Positions 52,770-63,170 of a stretch of 64,000 nucleotides of DNA are shown here, piece by piece. This stretch comes from Magnetofaba australis IT-1. Lineage in GTDB: Bacteria > Pseudomonadota > Magnetococcia > Magnetococcales > Magnetococcaceae. Location: contig NZ_LVJN01000020.1 in NCBI RefSeq assembly GCF_002109495.1, positions 1 through 64,000 of the forward strand, in the 5' to 3' direction. The notes under the pieces were generated by a model. It was not told the DNA's origin. It ran no database searches and saw only the letters and a program-made list of their open reading frames with translations. How positions within the stretch are numbered: position 1 is the first letter of the stretch; each line of letters starts with the position of its first letter. The translations under genes were made by a program, and so were the position numbers.

Positions 52770-52973
52770 CTATACCGCGCTGGTGTCTTTGAGGGCGCCA
52801 ACGCCGCGCATGGGCGCGTCCCATCCCGCATAGCGCCGTCCCAATAGGCACTTCAGATCGTGGCTGAAGGGGTGTCCCTCCGGCGGCGCCAAGCAGACGT
52901 GAAAGCTCAGTTGGCTGGACGCGTGGTTGATGAAAGGCGAGACAATGAGCAACATCTGTGGTGTGTGGTCCAT
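52770..52973 (-). CDS. Hypothetical small protein, 67 aa
   Basis: AGGAG seven bases before ATG 52973 supports translation. The product (MDHTPQMLLIVSPFINH, HVCLAPPEGHPFSHDL, LLGRRYAGWDAP) has no membrane helix and no recognised family. It follows the porin gene's direction but is separated from it by a terminator-like hairpin. Confidence 0.5.
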   Translation of the reverse strand: MDHTPQMLLIVSPFINHASSQLSFHVCLAPPEGHPFSHDLKCLLGRRYAGWDAPMRGVGALKDTSAV

Positions 52974-53130
52974 CGCGCGCTCCTGTGGTGATAAGGGCTC
53001 TCCCTTATCTCTAGCGCAACCTGCGGGCCAAACACTAAATTGCTGAATTGTATAGATATATCGTTTTTTGTTGGCGAGACGCCATGCAATCTGCAAAGCG
53101 AAATTCCTCGCATTCGCAGTTCGCAAACAG

Positions 53131-53165
53131 AAACGGCGCGCCGGGAGTGCCGACGCGCCGTCTGT
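53131..53165 (-). terminator. Probable terminator of the FadL-like gene
   Basis: ACGGCGCG and CGCGCCGT pair around a 13-base loop between about 53131 and 53164. On the minus strand TTTCTGTTT follows. Confidence 0.6.
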
Positions 53166-53184
53166 TTTGCTCTGCTCTGAATGC

Positions 53185-54681
53185 TTATTTGAACAGATAG
53201 CTGTAGCTCAGAGACCAGTTGAACTGGCTGTGGCTGATCTCCATGCCGGAAGGCTGGGTCGCTTTGGACTTGGGCGCGTAGGCCGCAGCAAAGCTGATAT
53301 TGTGCAGGTCATTGAACTTGTAGCCTACGCCCGCGGTGTAGTGGTGCTGAATGGTGGCCGGGAACAGCGCGTTGACGTAGGTGTCGGGGATCGGGTTGTC
53401 AGAGAAGCTGGCCCCGCCGCGCACGCTCCAGGCGTCGTTGATTTTGTATTCGGCGCCCAGGTGCAGCACGGTCTGGTCGTCCCACTCTTGGGTCATGGAG
53501 ACTTCCATGGTCTCGCCGCGGAAGTCCGCAGTGGCGATGCCCATGCTGGTGCTGTAGTTGTTGCTGGTGGAGTCGTCAGCGGTGAACTTCATTTTGAAGT
53601 TCTTCATGGTGTTGGACCAGTCAGTGACGCTCAGGTCGCCGACCAGCAACAGTTTGTCAGTGGCCTGGTAGGCGGCGCCGACAACGAGTTTCTGCGGCCA
53701 TTCGAAGTCCTGCACCTCCATTTTACCGGAGAGCGTCATGGGCACCACCGCGCCGCCCATGGTGGCCGGCACCGCGGCAAAGCTCACGCTGGCCTTGGTG
53801 GTCTCCAGATCCTGCATGGCGGTCTTGGAGTGGTAGGCGGCGCCGATGGTCAACTTGGGGTTGACCTTGTAGGACATGCCCACTTTAAAGCCGGCGCCGA
53901 CGCCATCGGCTTCGCCGGTGAAGTCGCTGCCGTCGGTGAAGTCAAAGCGGCCATAGTTGATGTCGGTGGCGCCGAAGGCGGCATAGCTGCCAGCGGTGAG
54001 GCCGCCGATGGTGGTGGCGAGGTTGGAGGACATGGCCACCGTGCCGCCGTTACCGGCCATCATTTTGGCGAAGGTGGAGCCGTCCACATCCATCTGCAGG
54101 TCCAGACCCATCCACACCAGGTCCAGGGTGGCGCCGATGGAGAGGTTGGGGTTGACCTGATAGACGATGGGGGCCATGGCGCGGCCCACGGAGAGTTCGG
54201 AGCGGATCTCTTGCCCCGACAGGGCGCGACCGGCGACGCCGAACATGGAGGTGCCGGACTGGAACAGCGAGCTGGAGGCGCCGTACTCGGTGCCCATGCC
54301 GCCCTGCGCAAACACGCCCAGACCGTAGGTCAGGTTGTTATATTTGCGGATATAGGACATGGACGGCATGTAGTACGCGTCGCCGCCGCTCTCGTTCTTC
54401 ACCCCGTTATAATCCAGGTCCACGTTGGGGCCCAGCATGCGGAAGCCGGCGCCCAGACGGGCTTTGCCCGGCATATAGGAGAGGGTTGCGGGGTTGTTCA
54501 TCAACGCGGAGTTGCCCACGTCGTAGGCCGCCGCTGCGCCGCCCATGGCGTGAGCTCGGGCGCCGTAACCCTCCAGGTTCATGCCGTTGGTGGCGTAAGC
54601 CGGACCGCCGAAGACAGCGGCTGCGGCTAACGCCGCGCCAACCAGGGTCAGACGTTGGGATGCCTTCATGGAACGCTTCAT
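53185..54681 (-). CDS. FadL/TodX-family outer-membrane transporter
   Basis: The 498-residue protein has a signal peptide ending GGPAYA-T, then the FadL N-terminal hatch signature TNGMNLEGYGARAHAMGGAAAAYD and NNPATLSYMP. Beta-strands with SIGATLDLVWMG, KVNPKLTIGAAYHSKT and LVVGAAYQATDKL follow, ending YSYLFK. The family carries long-chain fatty acids or other hydrophobic molecules across the outer membrane. GGAGAGGAA precedes ATG 54681. It is a single gene. Confidence 0.92.
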   Translation of the reverse strand: MKRSMKASQRLTLVGAALAAAAVFGGPAYATNGMNLEGYGARAHAMGGAAAAYDVGNSALMNNPATLSYMPGKARLGAGFRMLGPNVDLDYNGVKNESGGDAYYMPSMSYIRKYNNLTYGLGVFAQGGMGTEYGASSSLFQSGTSMFGVAGRALSGQEIRSELSVGRAMAPIVYQVNPNLSIGATLDLVWMGLDLQMDVDGSTFAKMMAGNGGTVAMSSNLATTIGGLTAGSYAAFGATDINYGRFDFTDGSDFTGEADGVGAGFKVGMSYKVNPKLTIGAAYHSKTAMQDLETTKASVSFAAVPATMGGAVVPMTLSGKMEVQDFEWPQKLVVGAAYQATDKLLLVGDLSVTDWSNTMKNFKMKFTADDSTSNNYSTSMGIATADFRGETMEVSMTQEWDDQTVLHLGAEYKINDAWSVRGGASFSDNPIPDTYVNALFPATIQHHYTAGVGYKFNDLHNISFAAAYAPKSKATQPSGMEISHSQFNWSLSYSYLFK

Positions 54682-55400
54682 TTCCTCTCCTCGCGCTATC
54701 GCTATAAAAGAAGTCAGCACATCTCAGTTATACACGCGCCTCTGTGTATGTGGGCGCTTTGAACGCGCGGGGTAAACAAGCGCGTTCAGATTCTCATCGG
54801 TCGCGCCCCCCCAGGTCGACACGATTTTTTTGTTGTGTGGCGGCGAATGCTGATGCTGGCGCATTAGGAGCGCTCTATTTTGATACGCCAGAATTCGTGC
54901 CAACAACTGACTGTGCCATAGGCGGGAAATATTATCCACAAAAATATATAGAAAAATCTGATATTCCCCATTCATGCGCCGTAATTCACATAACGTTCCC
55001 TTAAATATGGTGCTAAGCTAATGATTGCAAAGCAGGCATATTACACAAATTAATAAGGTATAAATATGGTATAATGGCCTATTCTCTGGGTTTATTGTGT
55101 TCGCGCAGCGATGGGGTAATCGGGGGAAAATGGCGTGTTGAAGATTTATCCACCAAAACTCAGTAAAACTTTGCCATAATTGGTTCAGACAATATGCTTG
55201 GAACAATTTTGTCAGGCGCGATACTCTGAAAACACTGGGGTTTGCATAGCAGGACTCATCAATCCCGTTTCATGTCAGCCCTGCGAAAAATGCTTCAAAC
55301 TGCGAGAGAATGCTTTCCAAGTCGTTTAATTTTACAGACACTCAGTTATGCATAGCGGGGCTTCGCGCGCCCGCCGTAGGCGATCTTATGGTGATTAACC
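54682..55400. other. Divergent intergenic region, AT-rich, no gene seen
   Basis: About 720 bases lie between the FadL-like gene and the hybrid kinase. The centre (54880-55150) is AT-rich and contains a TATAAT at 55070-55075 without a good -35. Short frames have no support. I see no repeat of the R1 type. Confidence 0.4.
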
Positions 55401-58208
55401 GTGAGTGATAAGGCGCATCCGCTGCCTGCCGAACCCGTCATCGGACGTTCGATTCGCTTTAAGCTGTTCTTTGCGGCGGCGACGGCGTTGAGCGTGATCA
55501 TCATCGGCATGACGGCGCTGTCGGTGTGGCTGACCGAACAGGCGATTCGTCAACGTCTGGACGCGACGCTGACCCAGCGCAGCGCATTGGCGGCGCAGAT
55601 CCTCTCCAATTTTCTCGATGCGCAGATCCAATTGGCCAACGACCTGGGCCAATTGCCGCAGACCCGCGTGTTCGTCAATAACACCGCTTTGCGCGACGCC
55701 CTGCGGCCCCGTCTCTCCACCATGATGGGAGAGGAGACCGCCAATCGTCCGTGGATCCTCTCTGTTGCGTTGAGTAATCATGCGCAAGCGCACTTTCGCC
55801 AGACGTTGACTCAGGACGGCTATAGCGAACCGCAAAACCCCTATTGGTTGAATCAAGCCGGGCAGGCGCAGGTGACCGCATTGCCGCTGAAAAACGGCGC
55901 GCCGGCGCTGGCGATATCGCAACCGGTGCACGGCGCCGGAGAGCGTGAGCGGGTAACGCTGCTCATCGATGTGGAGCGGGCGCAGCGCTATCTGTTCGAC
56001 GCCTTCAACCACACCATGGATGGGTTTGTCGCCATGGCGATCCTGCCAGCACAGGTGGGCGCCATCACCGCGCCGGTGAGCGATCACTCGCCGCCGGGCT
56101 GGATCAGCTTTAAACAGGCGGCCGATCAGTGGGACTGGAGCCGGGACAAACCGTTCCGCTTCGGCGAAGCCATTCTGCATGGACAGCGTCTGCTGCGACA
56201 TCCGGTGGGGCTGATCAGCGTCACCCCGGCGCAAGTTGTCGAAGCGCCCCTGCGCGGTATGGCGCTGGGGCTGGTGGCCCTGGGCGCGGCGGCGATTCTC
56301 ATGGGGCTGCTGGCCACCGCGCGCATCGCCAATATGATCGTCGCGCCGCTGGCGGCGCTCTCCCGTCGCGCCTTGAACGCCGTACGCCGCATGCCGACCC
56401 CCAGTGACGTCAGCGCCAATCTGAGCCAGCTCGGCGCCGCCAATGAGGTGATGGTGCTGGAGCGCATTCTGTCGCTGCTGCTCAGCCGCATCGCCACCCA
56501 CACCGATGAGCTGGAGGTGCGCCTGAAAGAGCGCAATGAAGGCTTGATCTCCGCCAACCAGCAACTGCGTCAAGAGGTGATCGAACGGCGCGCCGCCGAA
56601 AGCGCGTTGCGTGCGCAACAGTCTCTTCTGAGCGATATTTTGGACGCCTCCGTAGCGGGCGTGGCGATGGTGGATATGGAGGGCGGGCTGACCCACTGCA
56701 ACGCCCGCTTCGCCCGGCTGTGGGGCTTCAGTGAAGAGGAGGCCGCTTCGCTGCCCAACCACTTCCTGCTGCGCGCGGTGCTGATGCGCGCGCGCGACGC
56801 CGAAACCATGGGCAAGCGCCTGCGCGAGCTGCGCCCCGACCAGGTGCTCAGTGGCGAACGCATCGCCCTGGAGAGCGGCCGCGTGCTGGCCTGCTACTCC
56901 ATGCCCATCGCCACCGGCGACAAACCCGGACGCTTGTGGCAATTCCTCGACATCACCCGCGAGTCGGCCCACACCGCCACCCTGGAGCGGGCCAAACAGC
57001 AGGCCGAGGCCGCCAACGAGGCCAAGAGTCTGTTCCTGGCCACCATGAGCCACGAGATTCGCACCCCCATGAACGGCGTGCTGGGTATGGTGCAGCGGCT
57101 GGCGCGCACCGACCTGACCAGCGCCCAGCGGGAGATGGCCAACGCCTTGGAGGAGTCCGCCGACGCGCTGATGGATCTGCTCAACAATATTTTGGATCTG
57201 TCCAAGATCGAAGCGCGACAGTTGGTGATGGAGTCGATCCCGTTTGAGCCGCGCGCGCTGGTGCAGAGCGTGCTGCAGATGATGGTGGGGTTAGCCCAGG
57301 AGCGGGGGTTGACTCTCAATGTGGAGGTCTCTCCCACCACCCCCGCCTGGGTTATGGGCGACCCCACTCGAGTGCGACAGATCCTGCTCAACCTGTTGGG
57401 CAACGCCATGAAGTTCACCCATCACGGCGGCGTCTCCATCCATCTGGAGGGGTTGCGTCACAGCCCCACCCAGGCGCTGTTGTGCATGGAGGTGCGCGAT
57501 ACCGGCGAGGGGATCGATCCAGCCCAGGCGGAGTCGCTGTTTGAACCCTTCCGTCAGCAGGATGGCTCTATTACCCGTCGTTTTGGCGGCGCGGGATTGG
57601 GTTTGGCCATCAGTCGCGGTTTGGCCCAGGCCATGGGCGGCGATCTGACGGCGCATGCGCGTCCAGAGGGGGGCAGCATCTTCCGTTTTGAAGCGTTGTT
57701 TCATCTGGCGCAGCCCGTGGTGACGGCGCATCCCGCTGGCGTTGACGTCCAGGGCGAGGGTGAGCAGAGCATGCGGCGGTATAAAATTCTGGTGGTGGAG
57801 GATGATCCCATCAACCAGGCGGTGACCCGGGGGTTGTTGGAGGATGACGGGCATACGGTGTGGTTGGCGGAACACGGCGAACGGGCGCTGACGCTGTTTG
57901 AACGCCATGCGCCGTTGGATCTGGTGTTGATGGATCTGCGCATGCCGGGTATGGATGGCTATGAAGCGACGCGTCGACTGCGTCAGTTGCCCTATGGCGA
58001 CGAAACGCTGGTGGTGGCGCTGACCGCCGACGCCCTGAAGGAGAGTTTGGAGCGGTGTCTGCAGGCGGGGATGGACGATGTGCTGGTGAAACCGGTGCGG
58101 GTCAAGCGTCTGCGCGCGTTGATGCACAAATTGCTGCAGGAGAAATCATCGTCCTCAAACCTCGCTGAACGCGTTGTGACGGAATCCGATGAGGCAGAGC
58201 ATGGTTGA
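55401..58208 (+). CDS. Hybrid sensor histidine kinase, 935 aa
   Basis: TM1 (about 21-45), a periplasmic region (about 46-285), TM2 (about 290-308), a HAMP-like linker and a PAS domain (about 405-525) precede HisKA (LATMSHEIRTPMNGVLGM), HATPase (LLNLLGNAMKFT, DTGEGI, GGAGLGLAIS) and a C-terminal receiver (ILVVEDDPINQ, LVLMDLRMPGMDG, VKPV). All catalytic residues are present. The start is GTG 55401. The last eight bases overlap the next kinase gene, so they are co-translated. The phosphate acceptor beyond the receiver is unknown. Confidence 0.92.
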   Translation: MSDKAHPLPAEPVIGRSIRFKLFFAAATALSVIIIGMTALSVWLTEQAIRQRLDATLTQRSALAAQILSNFLDAQIQLANDLGQLPQTRVFVNNTALRDALRPRLSTMMGEETANRPWILSVALSNHAQAHFRQTLTQDGYSEPQNPYWLNQAGQAQVTALPLKNGAPALAISQPVHGAGERERVTLLIDVERAQRYLFDAFNHTMDGFVAMAILPAQVGAITAPVSDHSPPGWISFKQAADQWDWSRDKPFRFGEAILHGQRLLRHPVGLISVTPAQVVEAPLRGMALGLVALGAAAILMGLLATARIANMIVAPLAALSRRALNAVRRMPTPSDVSANLSQLGAANEVMVLERILSLLLSRIATHTDELEVRLKERNEGLISANQQLRQEVIERRAAESALRAQQSLLSDILDASVAGVAMVDMEGGLTHCNARFARLWGFSEEEAASLPNHFLLRAVLMRARDAETMGKRLRELRPDQVLSGERIALESGRVLACYSMPIATGDKPGRLWQFLDITRESAHTATLERAKQQAEAANEAKSLFLATMSHEIRTPMNGVLGMVQRLARTDLTSAQREMANALEESADALMDLLNNILDLSKIEARQLVMESIPFEPRALVQSVLQMMVGLAQERGLTLNVEVSPTTPAWVMGDPTRVRQILLNLLGNAMKFTHHGGVSIHLEGLRHSPTQALLCMEVRDTGEGIDPAQAESLFEPFRQQDGSITRRFGGAGLGLAISRGLAQAMGGDLTAHARPEGGSIFRFEALFHLAQPVVTAHPAGVDVQGEGEQSMRRYKILVVEDDPINQAVTRGLLEDDGHTVWLAEHGERALTLFERHAPLDLVLMDLRMPGMDGYEATRRLRQLPYGDETLVVALTADALKESLERCLQAGMDDVLVKPVRVKRLRALMHKLLQEKSSSSNLAERVVTESDEAEHG

Positions 58209-61200
58209 GGCGCCCCCCCAAAGCGGTTTCGAGACCCACGGCGTGCAAACCACGGTATGGATAACGCTGCTGGCGTGTGTGCTGATGACGGCGAGTCAGC
58301 TGGGGGTGTTTTGGTTGCTGGAGGTCATCGCGTTTCAGATTCACGATCTCTGGTTCAACGCCTTGGTGCAGTCCATCGGCGCCACGGTGGTGGCGGCGCC
58401 CATTGGTTATCTGCTGGCGCGCTGGAGCATCGGCGTCGGCAACCGCCCGTTGGCGTGGGACATCCTGTTTAAAATTGGGATGTTGGCGTTTACCCTGGAG
58501 CTGTGTCTGGCGTTGGCGTTGGGTGTGTGGGCGGCGGAGTGGCCCGTACAGCGCGTAACGCTGGTGAATGCGGTGGTTCTGGCGCTCACATGCGCCCCGG
58601 CGCTGGGCTATTGGTTGTTGAAGAGTCGTGAGCGCGCCTCGCTCAATGCGGTGACTCAGGATAACCAAAAACGCAATGCGCTGTTTCTGTTTCTCTCATT
58701 TTTCACCCTTGCGCCGTTGGCGGCGGGGGCGTTTGCGCTGCACCATCAAGACAGCGCGCGCAGAATTCAGCTGCTGCTCGAGCAGGAGTCCCAGCGCGCG
58801 CAGGTAAGCGGCGCCACGCTGACGCAGGATCTGCACGGGGTGGTGGAGGATCTGCTGGCGCTCTCCACCTGGCGCGGCATGCGCGCGTTGACCCAAGAGA
58901 CGTTGCCGCCTAAGAAGTTGGAGACGCTGCTGCAGGATCTGGCGGCGTTTTTGACCCATAAACCCCACTATGAACAGTTGCGCTTGATGGATCTGGATGG
59001 CGCGCTGCGGTTGGCGGTGAACGCCAGCGGACCCTATCTGTTGGGCGGGGCCAAAGGCCATGAGCAGATGGCGGGCAAATTGGAGCCTGAGCAGTTGCGC
59101 ATGGCGTTGCCGTTGCGGCGAGGCGATGTCTACCTGTCGCCGCTCAGACTCAACGACAAACGCGCCGATGAGGCGACGGCGCGGGCCAATATGCGCTTTA
59201 TTACGCCGGTTTTTGACGGCGAGAACCGCAAAACCGGCCTGCTGATGATCGAATTTCGCGCCGATGGTCTGTTTGATCGTCTGGCGCAGAGCAAGCGCCT
59301 GTTTCTCGGCGCGCTCTACCTGGTGAGCAGCCGCGGCGAGTGGTTGCCCGCCTCTACGCTGGATGAATCCGCCACGCCGGATCCGGCCACCCGCGCGCTG
59401 GCGTGGTCGCGCATGAAGGCGCACTGGCAAGGGAGTTTCCTGCATCAGGGCGACGGCTTTGTGTTCGCCCGCATCGCCTCGCCGTTGACGCTGCCCGGGG
59501 CCGGGCCGCGGGTGTATGGCGATTTGGGCGTGGGTTGGCCATCGTGGCGTCTGCTCTCGCGCATCTCTCAGGCGCAGTTATTGGAGAGCATCGGTCATCA
59601 AAGTCATCGAAGTTGGTACTTCAGCGTCGGCATGGCTGCGCTGCTGGCGGTGACGGCGGCTTGGTTCGTCAGCGGCGCGATTCAGCGTCGCCGGATCTTG
59701 AGCGCCAAACTGCGCCAGGCGCAAAATCGACTGCGCCAGGCGCAACAGATCTCCTCCCTGGGCGCGTGGGATTGGGACCTGACCCGCGACGTGGCCTATT
59801 GGTCGGATCAGATGTACGTTATTTTTGGTCGCGACCCGACGCGTTTTGCGCCCAAAGGCGAGGCGCTGCTGGATCAAGTCTGCCCGGAGGACCGTCCGCG
59901 GGTGGCGGGGGCCATGGCCACCGCGCGCCACTCCCTCAATGGCGAATTTCTTACCCAACACCATATTCTGCTGCCCAATGGCGCCAAGCGTCTGGTGCGC
60001 CAGAGCGGTCGTTTCATCGCCAACGAGCAGGGCGAGGCGGTGTGGGCGGTGGGCGCCACCCAGGACATCACCGCCATGGTGGAGATGGAGCGCGCCCTCA
60101 CCACCAGCATGGGCCGCTTCGAAGCGTTGGCGGGGATGGCGCCGGTGGGGGTGTTTGAAACCGACGCCCAGGGCGGCTTTCTGTATGTCAACGACGCCTG
60201 GAAGCGCGCCGCTTCACTGAATGATCATCAAGCCAGCGGCGATGGCTGGCGCGATGCGCTGCACCCCCTCGACCGGCAGTGGGTGGTGGAGGCGTGGGAG
60301 CAGGCGGTGGCCGACCGCAAACCGTTCAAAGCGGAGTATCGCTTCACCAATAGTCACGATGATGAGACTTGGGTGGCGGTGGAGGCCAATCCGCAGTTCG
60401 ATGAGTCGGGCAACCTGCGTGGTTTTGTCGGCGCCTTCACCGACATCACCGAAGCCAAAGGGGTGGAGCACGAACGCCTGCTGGCGTATCAATCCCAGGT
60501 GGTGATCAATCAGCTGTTGAAACTCAGCCTGACCCGCGCCTCCATGGAGACCTTGTTGCAACGGGCGTTGGATCAGGTGCTCTCCCACGCCAGTTTCACC
60601 CTCACCGATGCGGGCGCGATTTTTCTCTATGAAGAGAACGGGCCGCACCCTGACGCGCCGCTCACCATGGTGGCGCAGCGCAACCTGGAGCCGCAGATCA
60701 AGGCCCGTTGCGCACATCTGGAGATGGGCATGTGTCTGTGCGGCATCGCCGCGCAGACGCGGGCGCTGGTGCACGCCAGCCACGTGGATGAGCGCCACAA
60801 GGTCGGCTTCGAGCAGATGCGCGATCATGGCCACTACTGCACGCCAATTCAGTCAGGCAAGGAGCTGCTGGGCGTGCTCACCCTCTACTTGCCCGCCGGA
60901 CGCGTGCGCAACGCTGAAGAGACGGCGTTTCTGGAGACCGTATGCCACTCCCTGGCCGGATTGATCCAGCGGCGGCGTCTGGATGAGGAGTTGGAGAGCT
61001 CATCCCACCACGCCGCCCAGGCCAATATGGCCAAGAGCGCGTTCCTGGCCAACATGAGCCATGAGATCCGCACCCCGCTCAACGCCATGATCGGTTTGAG
61101 CCGTCTGTTGGGCCGCACCGATCTGACGCCGCAGCAGAAAGCCTATTTGGGCAAGATCGACGCTTCGGCGCACAGTCTGTCCGGAGTGATCGACAACATT

Positions 61201-62640
61201 CTCGATTTCGCCCGCATTGAGTCCGGTCGCATGGAGTTGGAGAAGTCGGCGTTTGATCTGGATCTGTTGCTCAGCCAAGTGACGGATATCCTTGGTCAGC
61301 GTTGTCAGGACAAAGGGCTCGAGTTGCTGGTGGAGGTGGCGGGCAATACGCCGCGCTATCTGCTGGGCGACGTGACGCGCCTCAAACAGGTGCTGCTGAA
61401 CCTGGGCGGCAATGCGGTCAAATTCACCGAGCGCGGCGAAGTGCTGGTGGCGGTGTCGGCGCAATCGGAGGGGGGTGATCGCCACCGTATTCGTTTCGCC
61501 ATCAAGGATACCGGCGTGGGGTTGACCAAAACCCAATTGATGCGTCTGCTCAGCGATCCGCCCGTTGACCCCAATTTGGAGAGCTCCGAAGAGGGGCGCA
61601 AGTTGGGTCTGCGCATCAGCCGGGAGTTGACCTCCTTGATGGGGGGGCAACTGCAGGCGCGTTCGCAACCGGGGCAGGGGGCGGAGTTCTTCTTCTCCAT
61701 TGTCTGCCGCGCCATTGATGAGCAGCAGGCGTCGGCGCCGTCGCCGCAGAGCGTCGCCCTGCGCGGCAAGCGCGTGTTGGTGGTGGTGGAGGACGCCAGC
61801 GCCCGTGAGGAGTTGCTCAAGCAGTTGGGCGAGTTGGCGCTGGACTCCCACGGCGTGGCCACGCCTGAGCAGGCGCTTAGCGAACTCAAGCGGGTGATCA
61901 ACGCGCCGGGCGAGGCGCCCTATGAGTTGCTGTGCATGGATTGCCGCGCGCCGTGTGAAGATGGTCTGATGGCGGTGGACAGATTGCGTCGTGAGGCGGG
62001 GTTGAAGCAGCGTTTGACGGTATTCCTCATCGCTTCGGAGGAGGCCGCCGCCAACGCGCATCTGGAGGCGGCGCTGCATCAGGCCATGGAGGAGGATCGG
62101 CTGCATGCGGTGCTGCCCAGGCCGGTGCGCAATGCGGCGCTGTTTGGCGCTTTGGAGCGCGCCTTCATCACCCGTGCGGATACGCAGTCCGAAGCGTTGG
62201 ACGCCATGGCCGACTATCCGGCGCCGGACCGTTTCGCCGGGGTGCGCGCGCTGGTGGTGGAGGATCAACCGCTCAACCTGGAAGTGGCGGTCGAAATCTT
62301 GCAGACAGTGGGCGTGGAGGTGGAGACCGCCGAGCATGGCGCGCAGGCGCTGGATAAGGTGTTCGCCCGCCGCAGCGATCCGTATGATGTGATTTTCATG
62401 GATATTCAGATGCCGGTGATGGATGGTTTGGCGTCGGCGCGGGCGATCCATTCGCAGTGTCCGGAAATTGGCACGCCCATCATCGCCATGACCGCCAACG
62501 CCGCCGAAGAGGATGTGCGCGCCGCGCTGGCGGCGGGGATGAGCGCGCACCTGGCCAAGCCCATCGATGTAGCCGAGCTGTTCGCCGCGTTGGAAAAATG
62601 GGCCAAGCCGAAACAACAAAGTTGGGATCAGAGCGTCTAA
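58201..62640 (+). CDS. Giant hybrid sensor histidine kinase, 1479 aa
   Basis: Several N-terminal membrane helices (to about 175) and a long extracytoplasmic sensor lead to TM near 475-495, PAS domains (about 510-640 and 640-760), a GAF domain (about 780-920), HisKA (LANMSHEIRTPLNAMIGL), HATPase and two receivers. In the HATPase the N-box is intact (LLNLGGNAVKFT), but the usual GTGLGL reads GRKLGL. The first receiver is degenerate (VVVEDASARE, MDCRAPCEDG, LPRPV). The second is intact (LVVEDQPLN, IFMDIQMPVMDG, AKPID). ATG 58201 has GAGG six bases upstream. Confidence 0.92.
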   Translation: MVEAPPQSGFETHGVQTTVWITLLACVLMTASQLGVFWLLEVIAFQIHDLWFNALVQSIGATVVAAPIGYLLARWSIGVGNRPLAWDILFKIGMLAFTLELCLALALGVWAAEWPVQRVTLVNAVVLALTCAPALGYWLLKSRERASLNAVTQDNQKRNALFLFLSFFTLAPLAAGAFALHHQDSARRIQLLLEQESQRAQVSGATLTQDLHGVVEDLLALSTWRGMRALTQETLPPKKLETLLQDLAAFLTHKPHYEQLRLMDLDGALRLAVNASGPYLLGGAKGHEQMAGKLEPEQLRMALPLRRGDVYLSPLRLNDKRADEATARANMRFITPVFDGENRKTGLLMIEFRADGLFDRLAQSKRLFLGALYLVSSRGEWLPASTLDESATPDPATRALAWSRMKAHWQGSFLHQGDGFVFARIASPLTLPGAGPRVYGDLGVGWPSWRLLSRISQAQLLESIGHQSHRSWYFSVGMAALLAVTAAWFVSGAIQRRRILSAKLRQAQNRLRQAQQISSLGAWDWDLTRDVAYWSDQMYVIFGRDPTRFAPKGEALLDQVCPEDRPRVAGAMATARHSLNGEFLTQHHILLPNGAKRLVRQSGRFIANEQGEAVWAVGATQDITAMVEMERALTTSMGRFEALAGMAPVGVFETDAQGGFLYVNDAWKRAASLNDHQASGDGWRDALHPLDRQWVVEAWEQAVADRKPFKAEYRFTNSHDDETWVAVEANPQFDESGNLRGFVGAFTDITEAKGVEHERLLAYQSQVVINQLLKLSLTRASMETLLQRALDQVLSHASFTLTDAGAIFLYEENGPHPDAPLTMVAQRNLEPQIKARCAHLEMGMCLCGIAAQTRALVHASHVDERHKVGFEQMRDHGHYCTPIQSGKELLGVLTLYLPAGRVRNAEETAFLETVCHSLAGLIQRRRLDEELESSSHHAAQANMAKSAFLANMSHEIRTPLNAMIGLSRLLGRTDLTPQQKAYLGKIDASAHSLSGVIDNILDFARIESGRMELEKSAFDLDLLLSQVTDILGQRCQDKGLELLVEVAGNTPRYLLGDVTRLKQVLLNLGGNAVKFTERGEVLVAVSAQSEGGDRHRIRFAIKDTGVGLTKTQLMRLLSDPPVDPNLESSEEGRKLGLRISRELTSLMGGQLQARSQPGQGAEFFFSIVCRAIDEQQASAPSPQSVALRGKRVLVVVEDASAREELLKQLGELALDSHGVATPEQALSELKRVINAPGEAPYELLCMDCRAPCEDGLMAVDRLRREAGLKQRLTVFLIASEEAAANAHLEAALHQAMEEDRLHAVLPRPVRNAALFGALERAFITRADTQSEALDAMADYPAPDRFAGVRALVVEDQPLNLEVAVEILQTVGVEVETAEHGAQALDKVFARRSDPYDVIFMDIQMPVMDGLASARAIHSQCPEIGTPIIAMTANAAEEDVRAALAAGMSAHLAKPIDVAELFAALEKWAKPKQQSWDQSV

Positions 62641-62713
62641 CGCGGAGGGCGTGCGCAGTGTGCGCCGGACAATCCCGTAGCAGACGCTCTTGTACTTGGG
62701 GGGGAGTTGCATA

Positions 62714-63148
62714 ATGGAAGACCGCAGAAGTGAACTCTATCCGCAGTTGCGCCTGACCGGCGTGCAAGCGGTGGATCTACAGCATGAAGTGTTGTTCTCA
62801 CTGCTCGATAGTTTGCGTATGGAGACCCAGCGCGAATCGTCGGCGTTTAGCGTCGATAGCGCCATCAAGGCGCTTAAACTCTATGTGCAGACGCACTTCA
62901 CTTATGAAGAGTCGTTGATGTTGGCGCAGAGCTATGAACACTACGGCGACCATCTGACCGAACATCGCGCGTTTGAAAAAGAGCTGCCGGACCTGGAGCG
63001 TGAGCTGGATGATCTGGAGGACAAAAGCGCCCGTGAAGAGGCGCTGACGCGCATTATGCGCTTTCTGGAGAGCTGGCTCACCCACCACATCAACGAGATC
63101 GACACCGAACTGTTTGGCGACCCGAAAAACTTCCGCCCTGCGGCGTAA
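62714..63148 (+). CDS. Bacteriohemerythrin-like protein
   Basis: The 144-residue four-helix protein has the iron-ligand pattern of hemerythrins: LQHEVLFSLLD, HFTYEESLM (HxxxE), EHRAFEKEL and LTHHINEID (HxxxxD type). It would bind oxygen at a di-iron site. A GGGGGGAG stretch precedes ATG 62714. It follows the giant kinase by 73 bases in the same direction, so it may supply or buffer the oxygen signal; this is an inference. Confidence 0.9.
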   Translation: MEDRRSELYPQLRLTGVQAVDLQHEVLFSLLDSLRMETQRESSAFSVDSAIKALKLYVQTHFTYEESLMLAQSYEHYGDHLTEHRAFEKELPDLERELDDLEDKSAREEALTRIMRFLESWLTHHINEIDTELFGDPKNFRPAA

Positions 63149-63170
63149 GCCATCCTGGGCTTATATAGTC

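Noticed and set aside
53068-54630. 520-codon plus-strand frame over the FadL-like gene
   Set aside because: It is an antisense shadow. The minus strand has a signal peptide, family motifs and a ribosome binding site.
54744-55206. Small open frames in the AT-rich gap before the hybrid kinase
   Set aside because: They have no ribosome binding site, family resemblance or codon bias like the neighbours.
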